The notes beneath the pieces were generated by a model. The model was not told the origin of the DNA, ran no database searches, and saw only the letters and a program-made list of their open reading frames with translations. A stretch of DNA of 64,000 nt, taken from the NCBI RefSeq assembly GCF_030272615.1, contig NC_081413.1, positions 335,212,302 through 335,276,301 of the forward strand. Direction: 5' to 3'. Position 1 is the first letter of the stretch. Every line of letters starts with the position of its first letter. The translations under genes and the position numbers were made by a program. Positions 23,692-35,672 of this stretch are shown one piece after another. This DNA is from Cryptomeria japonica. Lineage: Eukaryota > Streptophyta > Pinopsida > Cupressales > Cupressaceae.

Positions 23692-24821
23692 TGTATACAC
23701 ACAAAAATGGCTATGAGCAATTAAATAAATATTTTTATATTTATTTAATAATTATTCTTCCATTAAATAGTTAATTTGAAAAGATTAATTCATTTCATAT
23801 CCTTCTATTAATTAATTTAATTGAAACATTTTATTAATTAATTCATTTATCCTTTTCCTCTAATGAATTAATTAAATATCTAACATTTAATTATTCCTCA
23901 ATCATTTAAATATCTAATATTTAATGGTTATTCTTTTATCATATAGTCTCAAATATTAAATAATTTCTTAATTATTTAAACCCCTTTTCCTACTCATCTT
24001 CCATCTTCACTTCATCTTTCCTTTGCCAACTCATCCATCATGTGGCTAAATTAATTCAACAAAATTAAAATAAATAAATCATTTATTAGCCACTTATCTC
24101 AAGCCTCCAAAATAAATGAAATATTGTGTATGTACACATATTTCCTAACCTTTTTCTATATTCTCTCCAACATCCCTAAATCTTAGGAAGGACTTGAGTG
24201 CACTTTTCCTCTCATGCCTAAATCTTCTCCAACCATCCCTAGATTCCCTCAGTCAGCAACCCAGTCAAAGTGAGATGAGTGACACTTGTCTTCTCCTTCT
24301 CCCTTTCTCTCAACCTTCACCTTTGCTCACAACCATCCAAATCTATAGATTTGATCATGACCATTGATCTAGGCCACATCATCTTATCCTCTCAAAGTCT
24401 ATAAAAGTGGGAGTTTGAGTTGAGAAAGAGTTAGTCTTCAAGTGAGTTTTCAAGTTAACAATTTGTGAAAACTTATGGATCCGTGAGATTCTATCTTGAA
24501 GCAATTAGCATAGTCATTTAGCATAATCATTTAGTATTGCATATCATAGTATCAGTTAACTATTAGTTATCAGTGCATTCTTCATATGCCATCTTGGAAG
24601 CTATCAGTGCTTGTCTGAGAGCACATCATCTGGAACCAAGAACAATGGAGTTAGGACACAATGAGACTTAAATCATGAAGGTAAAAATAGTGTTTTTATT
24701 TTAATATCAATTTCATGTAGTTTCATTGGTTGAGTTTGGATTTCCTGTAGCATTTCCTTTCTATTTTGTGAAACTAACATGTTGTAGGTAGTATTCTGAT
24801 GATGAAATTCAAGTCGACACA
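23692..24821 (+). repeat. 5' LTR of 28-kb Tat element
   Basis: 1,130 bp, TGTATACAC to TCGACACA. By eye about 95% identical to the 3' LTR. TATA box TATAAAA at 24400-24406. AT-rich U3 of ATTAATTAATT blocks. Confidence 0.9.
24400..24406 (+). promoter_or_regulatory. TATA box of 28-kb element 5' LTR
   Basis: AGTCTATAAAAGTGGGAG; identical motif at 51429-51435 in the 3' LTR. Confidence 0.65.
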
Positions 24822-24824
24822 TTT

Positions 24825-24841
24825 TAGCACCCACCGTGGGG
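24825..24841 (+). promoter_or_regulatory. Primer-binding site region of 28-kb element
   Basis: TAGCACCCACCGTGGGG three bases after the LTR end, the same block as in family A (4846-4862, 55085-55101). Confidence 0.65.
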
Positions 24842-26900
24842 TTGGAGCCTCGCATATATCTTTCTAATATCCTGTTTACTTCTCACAAAAACAAATTTAA
24901 TGCATTTGTAATCTAGATTCACGCCTGTGTGAGTTCTGACAGTGCTTTTATTTAATAGGTTAGCACTTTTGTACTGCAGGTTAGCGTATTTGGCATTTAT
25001 GTTAGCGCTTTTGTCTACAAATCAATGCATTTAATCTTCAGAGCAACGCTTTTGTCCCATAGGTTACCGCACATGTCATTTTAGTTAGCACTTTTGTCAG
25101 TGATTTCTATCTTCTTTATCTACAGAGCAGCGCTTTTGTATCACATGTTCACACTTTTATCCTCTAGGTTAACACTTTTGAGGTGAAAGACAACACATTT
25201 GTTAGGACAACGCTTTTATTTGCAACTAACAAAATTTTCCCACAGGTCCAAATTTCCAAGAACTTAAATTTTTCAAACTAGTAACGTATCTATGTGCAGG
25301 ATTGTTTTTAAGAAAATTTCATGCATTTCCTCACGTAGTTAATTAAGAGTTTTATTTTGGAAAGTAACACATCATATCTTTCTCATTTAGCTTAACCAAG
25401 GGGATAAATTGACAACATGCAACTTTCATTTTGAGTGACTTCTTTAAGGTAGTTGCACATAGATTTTGGGAGGCTAAAATAAACTTGTGTTTTTCGTGCT
25501 TGATGAAGTAGTAGATAATTATGCTCTCGCCCTCATACGGTGATTAGAAAACCATACCTACTTTCTTTTATGTGTAACCTTTAGAGGGCCTGCCTTCCTG
25601 AGCTGCCTTGAGGGGGCCAGTGAGAGGGGAACAACCCAAAGTAGAAATAGGCTAATACCGAGTCCTTTCGATCCACTCTAAATAAATCATGTTTGTGATG
25701 AAAGTCACAAGAAACATGTGTTGATAAGTTCATACCGACACTATGTTTCCCCATAAACCCTATGGAGAATAACCTCTATAGGTTGGGAACCTTCTGTGTT
25801 TACAGAGCTGAAAGTGTCGTATGTATGGCCACATGATCAGAAGCCTTTACTAAAAACTACTTGTACTAGTTGCCAAAATCCTTCTAATTGTTGGCACATG
25901 AGGTCAGACCTCTGAAGCGGCTCACACACATATGGTTCTTAGTAGAGATATAAAGTTTTTCATGGGGAGTTTTCATGGAAACTAGTGCTTGGCTTCCTTG
26001 GAGAAGTGAGTGCCGAGGGTGGAGCCAGTGGGGTCAAGCATCTAAATATCCGCTTTGAATAGCGTAGCCTCGGGAGAAACCCCATGTGAGATTCAACAAT
26101 TATTAACTCAACCTACCATAAGATTTTTACTTACCAACTTGGATCATGGTAGGTTGAGTAAAAAATCCAACAACTTGAAGGAAAAATTGAAAAGAATCCT
26201 TGAAATATAGTCAGAGTATAGCACAAAGGCTTTTTCACATCTGAAACAAAGCATATCAAACGAAAATTTCAAAATCAGTATCAAAACATTTCTTGAGTAG
26301 AATTGTCTTTAAACTATCACACATTTTCAAACTAGTTCGATAACTGGGTCACCAATCCAATAGGCTATTTGCAAAAAGGTTTCCATAAGCATAAAAAATT
26401 CAACAAGATATTGATTCAAACATCTTAAGTGCAAAAATCAACATCATTGTTAGTTTCTCATTAGAATATATTAAATCCTCTATCACGAAACTTGATCAAT
26501 CCACCTTTTGTTCATTACCTTGGATATATCTTTCCTATTTTGAACCTAGGTTATATCAAAATCAGAATTGCACTCACATTGGAATCAAGCAAACCTATAA
26601 ACTATCGTATGCTTATATGACTTTTAAGTATCGCCTTAAGAAAAGAAAACCCAGTTATAAAGCTACTCAGAAAAGGATAAGATTCTTGTATATCAATTGC
26701 AAGATCTTATTAAAACATAGGACATTCCTACACCATTTTCATCACTATTTACTTGGCTGGAGGACAAAATTTAATGGAGAAATTTTGCAAGGACGTGCTT
26801 TTCAACAAAGAGATGCTTTATCACAACAAACAAAAAATAGTGGTAAAATCAACAAAGCATAGCTTCCTAAACCAATAATCACCTATTGAGAAACAATCAC
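24842..26900 (+). other. Untranslated leader of 28-kb element
   Basis: About 2 kb without a supported frame. It holds the GTTAGCACTTTTGT array (24945-25215), then a block (about 25560-26110: GGCCTGCC..., GAGGGGAACAACC..., CTAATACCGAGT...) recognisable in the leaders of both family A copies, then AT-rich sequence up to gag. Confidence 0.6.
24945..25215 (+). repeat. Short-motif array in 5' leader (GTTAGCRCTTTTGT)
   Basis: At least ten degenerate copies of RNNAGCGCTTTTGT / GTTAGCACTTTTGT. Exact GTTAGCACTTTTGT is at 24959-24972 and 25084-25097; its exact reverse complement occurs at 50003-50016 in the 3' tail of the same element. Confidence 0.8.
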
Positions 26901-28636
26901 ATGCTAGTTTGGACTAGAGCTCAATATGAACAACTCAGAAAATAAAATAAAAACAAATGGAAGAAGAGGATAATTCAACATTCCACACTTTTGGGTATAG
27001 TTGTTGATGAATAAGTGGTCAATAACACCATTAGAGACCTTGAGAAAGATTTCAAATTTGATAGACTAATCAAAAAATTATTAGCAAAGCAAAAAGAAAA
27101 ATATCTTTTGATGTTGGCAAAATCAGGAGCTAAATTGCCACAAGACTTTAACATAGAAGGCTTGAAACAAGATGTGGAAACAAGTAATACTCAAAACATA
27201 TCATGTTCAAAATAATGAAGATACAAACAAAGAAAGCCATGAAGAAATGAGAAAAGAACATGATGACACAAGAAGAGAACGTAGTGATAGAAGAACTTAC
27301 AAAGAGACAAGGAGAAATCATATGGATAATCCATTGTTAAATCTCACTCAACAAATGCAAATTCTACAACAAAAGATATAGGATATGCAGAATGGAACAA
27401 GCTCCAAAAAGTATTCATTGGAAGATATCTACTCATATCCTTTTGATAAAAGTTTGAACATGATACCATTTCTGCAGCATTGCGAGATCCCTAAATATGA
27501 TAAATACGATAGAAAATCTGATCCTCAAGATCACATTAGGGAGTTTTGTACTATGAGTATGGAATTTGCACATGACGAAACTTACCCGATGCGTCTATTC
27601 CCTAGGAGTTTAAATGGACAATCAAAGGAATGGTTCTCTAGATTACCATCTGGAATCAAATCTTTTGAAGAACTCATGAATAGGTTTATTTCACAATACT
27701 CCTACAATGTAAGGAATGAGATAACAATGCTGGATTTATGCAATGTTAAACAAAAAATGGTGAATCTTTTATGATCATCTTGTAGCGATGGAAACAAATG
27801 TTTAATAGGTATCCAAGGGATGTACCTGATCAAGAAAAGATGGATATATTCATCGTCTAAAAATGCATTGTCCTCCTTCTTTCACCAAGATGATTAAGAA
27901 TGGTTTGAAAATAGAAGACGAAATGGTAAAGAAAGGAGAGATAAAACTTTACAATAATTCTTACAACAATAATCACAACAACAACAACAATGACAAACCC
28001 AAGTTCTGGTCAAAGAATAGGAATTTCATCAATGGAGGAAATGATGATAATAATGCTACAAAACAACAAACAATCTTTAATCAATCAAGTTAGATCCCAA
28101 GCAATAACAATCAAGAAAACAATAAATCCAAGTCTTTCTTCTCCAATCCTCACAGAAAATTCACAAACATTGGAGAAGCCTTGGAATCCGCTTTAAAAAC
28201 TCTTCTTGCGAAAAAATTGATCATTTTGCCAGAAGCAAGAAGTTATGAACCACAAATCAAACTAAATTGGTGGAATGACAATCATTTTTGCAATTAACAT
28301 CGAAATAAAGGACACCAAACTAATGATTGTCAAAGATTGAAACACCTTATCCAAGATTTAATCAATAATGGAACTATCATAGTGGATAGCCATAAGACAA
28401 ATGAATCACACCTAGCCTTCAAAACTCCGCTTCCAAACTATGAAAAAGGTGAACAATATAAATCAAAAGATGACAAAGGCAAAGCCAAAGTGAACTACAC
28501 TTATACATATGATGATGTGGTAAATGTCATCATCGTTAAAGAGAACACACCTTCAGATCCAATCAACATTATTACGAGAAGCAAAGCGAAGGTCACATTT
28601 TCACATATAACAAATGAATCAATCTCCACTTCATGA
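26901..28636 (+). pseudogene. gag of 28-kb Tat element
   Basis: Starts at ATG 26901 (MLVWTRAQYEQLRK), in frame with the following DLEKDFKFDRLIKKLL. The retrotransposon gag core is at 27400-27770 (KYDRKSDPQDHIREF, LFPRSLNGQSKEWF, QYSYNVRNEITMLDLC). The zinc knuckle near 28290 reads C-N-stop-H-x4-GH-x4-C, a CX2HX4HX4C variant shared with the gag at 62660. There are stops early in the frame (26943, 27012), a frameshift near 27170-27215 and another between 27770 and 27860. An Asn-rich stretch is at 27950-28020. Confidence 0.85.
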
Positions 28637-28648
28637 CAATATAACTTA

Positions 28649-29365
28649 GTGGAACAATTGCAAAGAATACCGACTCAAATATCAATTTTGGAACTTCTCA
28701 AAGTTACACCTATGCATAAGGAAATTTTAGAAAAAGCTTTAATGGAAACAACAGTTTCAAAAGACTTGGATGTACATCAGTTCCAAAACATGGTGGGACA
28801 CCTTATAGCCCCTCATTGCTTATCATTTTCTAAAAATGATGATGCATCCTTGCAACATCCTCATAATGCTCCCTTACATGTTGAAGTCACCATTACTAAA
28901 ACTCATGTCAAACATGTACTAATAGATGATGGAGGTGGCTTAAACATTTGTGCATTAAGCTTAATAAAGGCTTTGGGATATTTAGAAAATGTAGCAGATC
29001 CAAACAAGAAAATAACCATTAAGGCTTATGATGAAGAGGAGCGTTCTTCTAAAGGAACTATGGTGTTACCATTCAAAATAGGACCTATGGAAAGGAATAC
29101 ATTATGTTAGGTTTTAGATTTGAATCTCTCTTATAACATTCTTCTAGGAAGGCCATGGATTCACAATACGCAAGCAGTTCCTTCTACATATCACCAATGT
29201 GTAAAGTTTCCTCATGAGGGACAAGAGGTCACTGTAATTACAGACTCAAGCCAATATTGCAATAATCTGAAGCCAACACAAGATACAAGAGTTCCACATA
29301 ACACAGAATCGGTATATCCTACAAAAGAAATTGAAGAAAAGTTATGGGAAACCTTCGAGCAAAAG
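28649..29365 (+). pseudogene. Aspartic protease region of 28-kb Tat element
   Basis: Same frame as the gag C-terminus. Conserved lead-in ISILELLKVTPMHKEIL (28679), then VLIDDGGGLNIC (28918), the position of the catalytic Asp-Thr/Ser-Gly of retroviral-type proteases (here Asp-Asp-Gly; the right-hand element has IDGGAGLNIC). Next ITIKAYDEEERSSKG and LLGRPWIH (29141). One stop at 29108. The frame is cut at 29365 by the 4.5-kb insertion and resumes at 33857. Confidence 0.8.
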
Positions 29366-30586
29366 TGTCATGCCCAAACTTTTGGGCTAAAAACAGAACA
29401 ATTTTTTTTTTAAACACTTAAACTCTCTAAATAATCTACATTTAAAGTGAAATCAAATAAGTCTTGTCTTAACTAAGTTGTAAAATAGAATTGTTTTCTA
29501 AGGTTGGTTTAATTAACCAACTCAAATAAGAGACCTTAATTAATGGGGATTAATTAATCCCAAGAGGGTTGTCACAATTTAGTTAGTTAATTTAATTATC
29601 TTAATTAAGCTGCCACAAATTAAAATCGAGGGATAATTAGATATCTCCAATGCATTTAAATCATTTCCGACCAAACAATGATAATGCTATCTTAAATCTA
29701 AAATTAATTAATTGAACGCACACAAATTCTTTATTTAAATCTAATCGATAAGGGTTCAAATTCCTCATATCATTTGTCAAATAAATTCAATTTTATTCTA
29801 TAGTCAATTTTAATATTTCCCTAAACCTTTAAATTTGACGATATAATTCATCTGGCCAACATTGGTCTCAAAGGCTAAAATTTCGTAAAAATAATTAATA
29901 ATTTTCAATTATAAATTTTTCCCAATTTAAAATACAACTTAATGTCCATATTTAATCAAAGACATCAATTAACTATAAAGTTTCCCTAGTTAAATAAATT
30001 AAATCAATTATGTGAATAATGTATCCATATAACATTAATCTCCATTTAAATCCTTTAAAATTAAACTATATTTAAATCAATTTTCTTCCAAATCAAATGA
30101 GGAGCTTTAAATTTAATGACACATAAGGCTAAAGTTATGGGGGGAATCATTTTCAAAATTTGGAAAGTATTCCCCCCCCTTCTTATTTTAATTTATTATT
30201 ATTATTTTTTAAATCTCAAACCCTAACTAGGGTTGAGTAATTTTCTTATATTTTATTTAAAACACATAGTAATCCCTTTCTTTTATTTTTATATTATTAG
30301 ATAACCCTAATAATTCTTTTGTCTTTTATTGGTATGCAAAACCCTAATCTAGATTTGGATTAGGGTTGCATATTTTTCCCATAAACAATTCTTAAACTTC
30401 ATATATTCCCTTTACCCTAGCTCGAACTAGGTTAGGGTTTATTTTTTTTGTGTGTTATGCAGTGTGTGTTGCAGGTACATAGGCCATGGAGGCGGCGGCC
30501 GAATGGGGTCAAGGCAAGGCGGTGGTCGAGTTTGGGCGGGGCGGCGATGGGAGGTTTGGAAGCACAACGCGGGGCTCTCCCGGATG

Positions 30587-30825
30587 CCACTGTGCGTACA
30601 CACAGTGGCGTACGGTGCCGTCCACTATGCGTACACACAGTGGTGGCTGGTGCCGTCCACTATGCGTACACACAGTGGCGGCTAGTGCTGTCCACTGTGT
30701 GTAAGCACAGTGGCGGCTGAGCCATCCACTGTGTCTACACACAGTGGTGGCACCTCCATGCCACCCATTGTGTGCAAACACAGTGGCTCGGCCCGCGAGC
30801 CGTCCATTGTGTTTACACACAGTGG
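30587..30825. repeat. Array of seven 22-bp palindromes
   Basis: Units start at 30587, 30622, 30657, 30692, 30726, 30765 and 30804 (spacing 35, 35, 35, 34, 39, 39). The consensus half-site is CCACTGTGTGT followed directly by its reverse complement, so each unit can form an 11-bp stem; spacers are GC-rich. Apparent ORFs on both strands across it (Tyr-Thr-Gln-Trp repeats) are products of the repeat. Confidence 0.9.
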
Positions 30826-30858
30826 TTTGGCCCCAAGGAAATGCCTCCCCTTTTTTTT

Positions 30859-30865
<7 letters not shown>

Positions 30866-30950
<85 letters not shown>
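30866..30950. repeat. (TA)n microsatellite
   Basis: About 42 uninterrupted TA units, preceded by a T run. Confidence 0.95.
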
Positions 30951-30953
<3 letters not shown>

Positions 30954-33856
30954 GTTATTGGGGTTAGGAATCTCTTTTTTTTTTGAAATAATTTAATACA
31001 CTAGCATGCAGTCCCTTTTTTTTTTTTTTTTAACAACAATACATTTTTTTTTGTTTTAAAGCTTGCAGGAATTAATAAAATAATGGCAGTATTTCAATGG
31101 TTATAGGTTTCATTTTTTTTAGGTATGATTTATTTTAATATGCAACATTAGGAGTAATGATAGTATATAAAATACATAGCATGCTAAATGTTTCATATAG
31201 TTCATTTCTTCAATAGAAATTATTACATCTAGGTTCCTTTTTCTGCAATACTAAAGAGGAAAAAATGATAGAATTTAAAAGTTAAAACAACAACTCCATA
31301 AGCCTAGAAATCATTTACAATAACTTTAGAGATAGAATATTAAATCTATCTAGCCATATTCTGTATTAGGAATGAATAAATAACTAGAACTAAGTAATAA
31401 TTTTTTATTTATTTTACTAACATTTCTGCTTTACTACTCCCTATTACTACCTTTATACTTCTTGCTTCTTCTTCTTTTTTTAAATAAATGAGAATTAAAT
31501 AAATGATAGTAGCATATTTCACTCCAAAAAACATTTAGAAACTTACAAAAAAGAATGCAGAAACTTTCATTCCTCTATTACACATTTATCCATGAATTAC
31601 AATTTCAACTTAAAAAAAATGCATTGTTTATAAGAAAAATCTGAATACAATATGTCACTTTTACAAATGGGTAAAATACCCAACTAGTCTCTCATCCCTA
31701 TAGATGAGGACTTAACTTAAATAACACTTTTCTATCCTTCCCAAATAATTACAATAATTATAGAATTATTTCTTTCTTTCTGCAACTAAGAAAAATCTGC
31801 AACTCCTAGCTTCCTTTCCAAGCAACCTGCAATTCAAAATATAAGGCTGTGACCATGGGGTGCTCACCTCCCAGCCTAGGCTTACTAGAAGCCACCCCCG
31901 AGCTTGGAGAACCAAGTCCTAGACGGGTTACACTCAAGCAAACACAAACAAACAAGGGGAAAACAAAACACAACAAACACATTCCCTTCCCAAGCTGAAA
32001 CTTCATCACATAATGTGATGTTTTACTAGGGTGGAAGTGGACCAAGTATCCTAGAGGAGACTATGTTAGATAGTAACTCACAGCCAACTCATGGCATCCA
32101 AGAAAACACAACAAAACTCATCTTAACCCCCATATACTTATGACCCCCAAAAGGCATCCCTGCCATATTTTCTCCCCTTATAACCCCCAAATGAAATAAC
32201 ACAAATATGCAGCAAGGGTCACATGGACAAACCCTTGAGATCACTCTCATAATGAGAGTCTCTCACCCTAAGGCTGTCAAACGCCTTCCACCCCCAAGAC
32301 CATTCTGCCCTCCCAAGGGTAAGATGGTCTTGGATACTCCCAAAACACAACAAATGCATAAACAACGAATAGGAAAGAATCACATAAAGCTTTCACAATA
32401 CAATACAAATAAAAAATACAATGTTTCCATTCAAGCATTCTACCAACAGATTTTCAAATAAACAAGTAAGAAAACTCCAACCTTGAATTTGCCAAGGGTA
32501 TTCTAGGGAGAGCTTGGAGAAGAGCAGACCAATCCACAAGACTTTTCTGCAACACTTAGCCAATTTGCCTATTCTCAAACTGGTTTTTTCCTTCAAAAAT
32601 TGTCCAAAATCTCCAAAAATGGAGAGTGGGTGGCTAGCTCACTAAGCTTCAATCTCTAGCCTAAGAAGGCTTCTCTCACTCCTTCCAACCTCTTGGGTAG
32701 AGTGGGGGACTCCTATTGGTTGGTCTTCCATAGGTCTTACACACTCCCTAACCAAGGCACCTCAAGAAGAGGAATGAAATGGGGAAGAGGAATTACTCCT
32801 ATCAAGATGGTTATCTAACCAAGGATGACACTCCTATAGATGGAATTCGTCCATCTTAGGAAAACCACTTTTTTGGGTGGTTAAACAAGCCCTAGGGGAA
32901 AGACACATGGCCAAATTTGGCCTTCACCCATAGGTACCCCATGAGGCCTAATAAAAATGCTCTAAAACTGACTCTAGGAGTTGATTTAACCCTTAGAAAG
33001 TCCACCTAAAGTTAACCTACGAGTCAACTCTGAGTTGACCCTCCTTGTGGCTCACTAACCTAGATTTCTTGTTACCTTCAAGGATAATTAGGAGATATAA
33101 CAATTAACAAAAATAAAACTCTCCAAAAAGGTGACATGACAATTTCCAACACCCATACAACATATGTGTCAAGTGACACTACAACATAATTCCACATCAC
33201 AAATGCACACATGGCAATTGTCCCTTGAATGATTTTAAACAAATTTAATGAATAAAATTTACACACATGCAAACAATTACGTTTACGAATAAAATACGAT
33301 ACATACGGGGTGTTGTCTCTCCAAATAGACAGCCCCTAGTTTTACGAACGTACATAGGCCTAGGCTTGATTCTCCATAATATTTCCATGGTCACATGGAT
33401 AATTTCCTGCGCATCTCAATTTAAACATTAGTACTTTCCAATAGCCTCATATAATATAAAACACATAATTAAGAATACAATTCAATCATTCTGCATAGAA
33501 TTGACATTATACAATACAATTGCCACATATCAAAGCAATTCACATAAGAAATTCATTATAATCCTCATAATTTAATCTTTTTATAAGATATGCAAACATA
33601 TTTCTTGCATCATAATAAAGTCTTGCAAATCAATTAATGACATACATCATCTCAATGTTACCCTATTCTAGGATCATATAAAATTCTATATCCACAAAGC
33701 ATAGAAATTAAGCATCAACATATATCAATGTTATCAAAATCGTGGGACCATATAAAATTCTATATCCATAATGTATAAAAATAAAGCATCCATAATATTT
33801 CCAACATGAAAATCACTGAAAAGCTAGGATGGGTCGGGGTAGGGCCTCACAAAAAG

Positions 33857-35669
33857 CTCAAATTGAATGATGAAGAAATGGGAAAATATTCTTTGCATAA
33901 TTTTTCACTTTCACCTAAATCATATGGAAAGCCTACAAATGTTCAACCATAGATCTCAGAAAAATCAAAAGAAATGTTTAATGGAGCATTTGTTAGAGCT
34001 GGAACACTTGTAGAAGAAACTGAAGACAAGGACATTCTTGGTTGGTTGTACAAAGATGAAAATGAAACTACAACAAGAGTTGCAAAAGTCAATATTCCCA
34101 TAGAGCAATACGGCAATGGTTATAAGATCATGCAAAAAAGGGGATATAAAGGAAAAGGACCAATTGGTAAGTGACATCAAGGTATTTCAGAACCTATTTG
34201 TCCTCACTTGCAATCTAAAGAAGATAAATTAGGACTTGGATATTCAAAACCAAATCAAAAGCAACATAATTATCAACAGCCAAAGTGGAGAAAGAAATCA
34301 GTCCCTAAAGAAGAACAATGACAAGAAAAGATACATCAAGCAGCATAAATAGTAGCCAATAAGCAAAAACAAGAATAATATGAGAAACAAGAAGAAGAAA
34401 TTGCAATCAAAAGAGAAGAAGAATCCTATAAACAAGTTCAAGGAATATGAGCAAATGCAAAATCTGAACAAGATATTCCAGAAGTAGTAAAAACAAAGAT
34501 GACATAAATTAGAGAACTATTTGCACCATATGATATTCCTGTATGGTACAATGGTGTAATCCTAGACAATGGTTTAGAGACAGATTCAAATGAATATGAA
34601 TGGGGTCTAGATGTATCATCTAGCATATCAAGTGAAGAAAAGAATGAAGAGAAAGCAACTATCATAAATGAAGACTTGTCTTTTACAAAACAAAAGATAG
34701 AGTTAGAAAGAAGACAAGAAGATCTTAGAATTCAAAGAAAAGAGGCATATACAAGACAACAAAAGAAAGAGGATGAAAAAGACCAAGAAGTAATACCAAA
34801 AGAAGCACAAACAGATATGGATCAAGCATCAGGAAATATTAGATTTTTATCAAATGAGGAGCAAGATGTACCAAGGTATGGAAGAACCATAGAAGAACTA
34901 AGAGATAGTCAAGTAGGATTGACTATTAGTCCAGAAGTAGCTGAGTTCGAGAGAAGACAAAAGCTAGCAAAAGAATCCTCTATATCATGTACACAAGTAT
35001 GTCAACTTCAAAATATAAACGAATCTATTAAAATTAATCAAGAAGGAACTTGTAGTACTAAAGATGTGTGTTGATATAATCCATTCGTTTAAGGGACAAA
35101 CGTCAGATGAAGAGTCACTTGAGTGTGAACTACAAAATACCAATATTGATTTTGTTAGAACTGATTGGAGAACACTTGGGAGAGACTACCCTCAAGATCA
35201 TTCTATTTATGATATTACCTACTCTACGCCAAATTCTGACTATTGTGTCATGAACCTTGAAGCACCTAACAATGAGGATGACTATGACTTACCCCTTCTT
35301 CATCCATAAATAATTGATTGGGATAATCTAGAAAACCTTGAATTGGATGTCTTTTCCAATGACCATGACTTATTTGTGTATCTTAATGCTTTCGATTCCA
35401 TAATGCCTAAGATATCTTCCATCACAGAATCAAATAACATTTCTTGCAGTCAGGAGAATGCCAAACTTTCCAGTCACAAAATTGAAATAAAACAAGGAAA
35501 AAGACCTAGTGTTGAAAACCATTTCATGGCAACACTAGATCAATCAAAAGGAAAAATAAATGATGTATCTGATGGTGAAAACCTCTTTGAGGCACCAGAA
35601 GATGGAAATTTTGACATCCTCCCTGCGTATTTTCAGGAGAGATCCTCTATTTTAATAGAACCAACATAA
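33857..35669 (+). pseudogene. G-patch and linker of Tat polyprotein
   Basis: Resumes the protease frame after the insertion. ILGWLYKDEN (34033) is also seen at the right window edge (VIDWLYKDQT). A G-patch-like segment follows at 34106-34245: GNGYKIMQKRGYKGKGPIGK, then GISEPICP and LGLGY, matching the glycine pattern of this RNA-binding domain. In betaretroviruses a G-patch forms the protease C-terminus; here it sits at the same place. The rest is a Glu/Lys-rich linker (34380-34800), then ISPEVAEFERRQKLAKE (34930). Many stops (33948, 34174, 34319, 34375) and a frameshift near 35060. Confidence 0.7.
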
Positions 35670-35672
35670 GCA

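Larger units (their letters stand above)
29366..33851 (+). mobile_element. 4.5-kb non-coding insertion: solo LTR or LARD-like element, TSD AAAAG
   Basis: Begins TGTCATGCCC and ends GGGCCTCACA (8 of 10 terminal bases inverted-repeat matched), flanked by AAAAG at 29361-29365 and 33852-33856, inside the polyprotein frame (GAG CAA AAG before, CTC AAA TTG after). I found no internal repeat of its start, primer site or protein domain, so a very long solo LTR is the simplest reading; a non-autonomous LARD-like element is the alternative. Contents: AT-rich flanks, paired AACCCTA motifs (30217-30440), a GC-rich block with seven palindromes (30470-30835), a long TA run, and 2.9 kb of AT-rich sequence without supported genes. 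Confidence 0.8.

Noticed and set aside
30452-30820. Several overlapping ORFs with Tyr-Thr-Gln-Trp or Cys-His repeats on both strands
   Set aside because: They arise from the palindrome array being open in several frames; only the 30486 start has any context support, and I list it as a weak finding.
30587-30825. CRISPR-like array of direct repeats with spacers
   Set aside because: Spacers are short (about 13-17 bp) and similar to each other, repeats are self-palindromic and degenerate, and the context is a plant retroelement.
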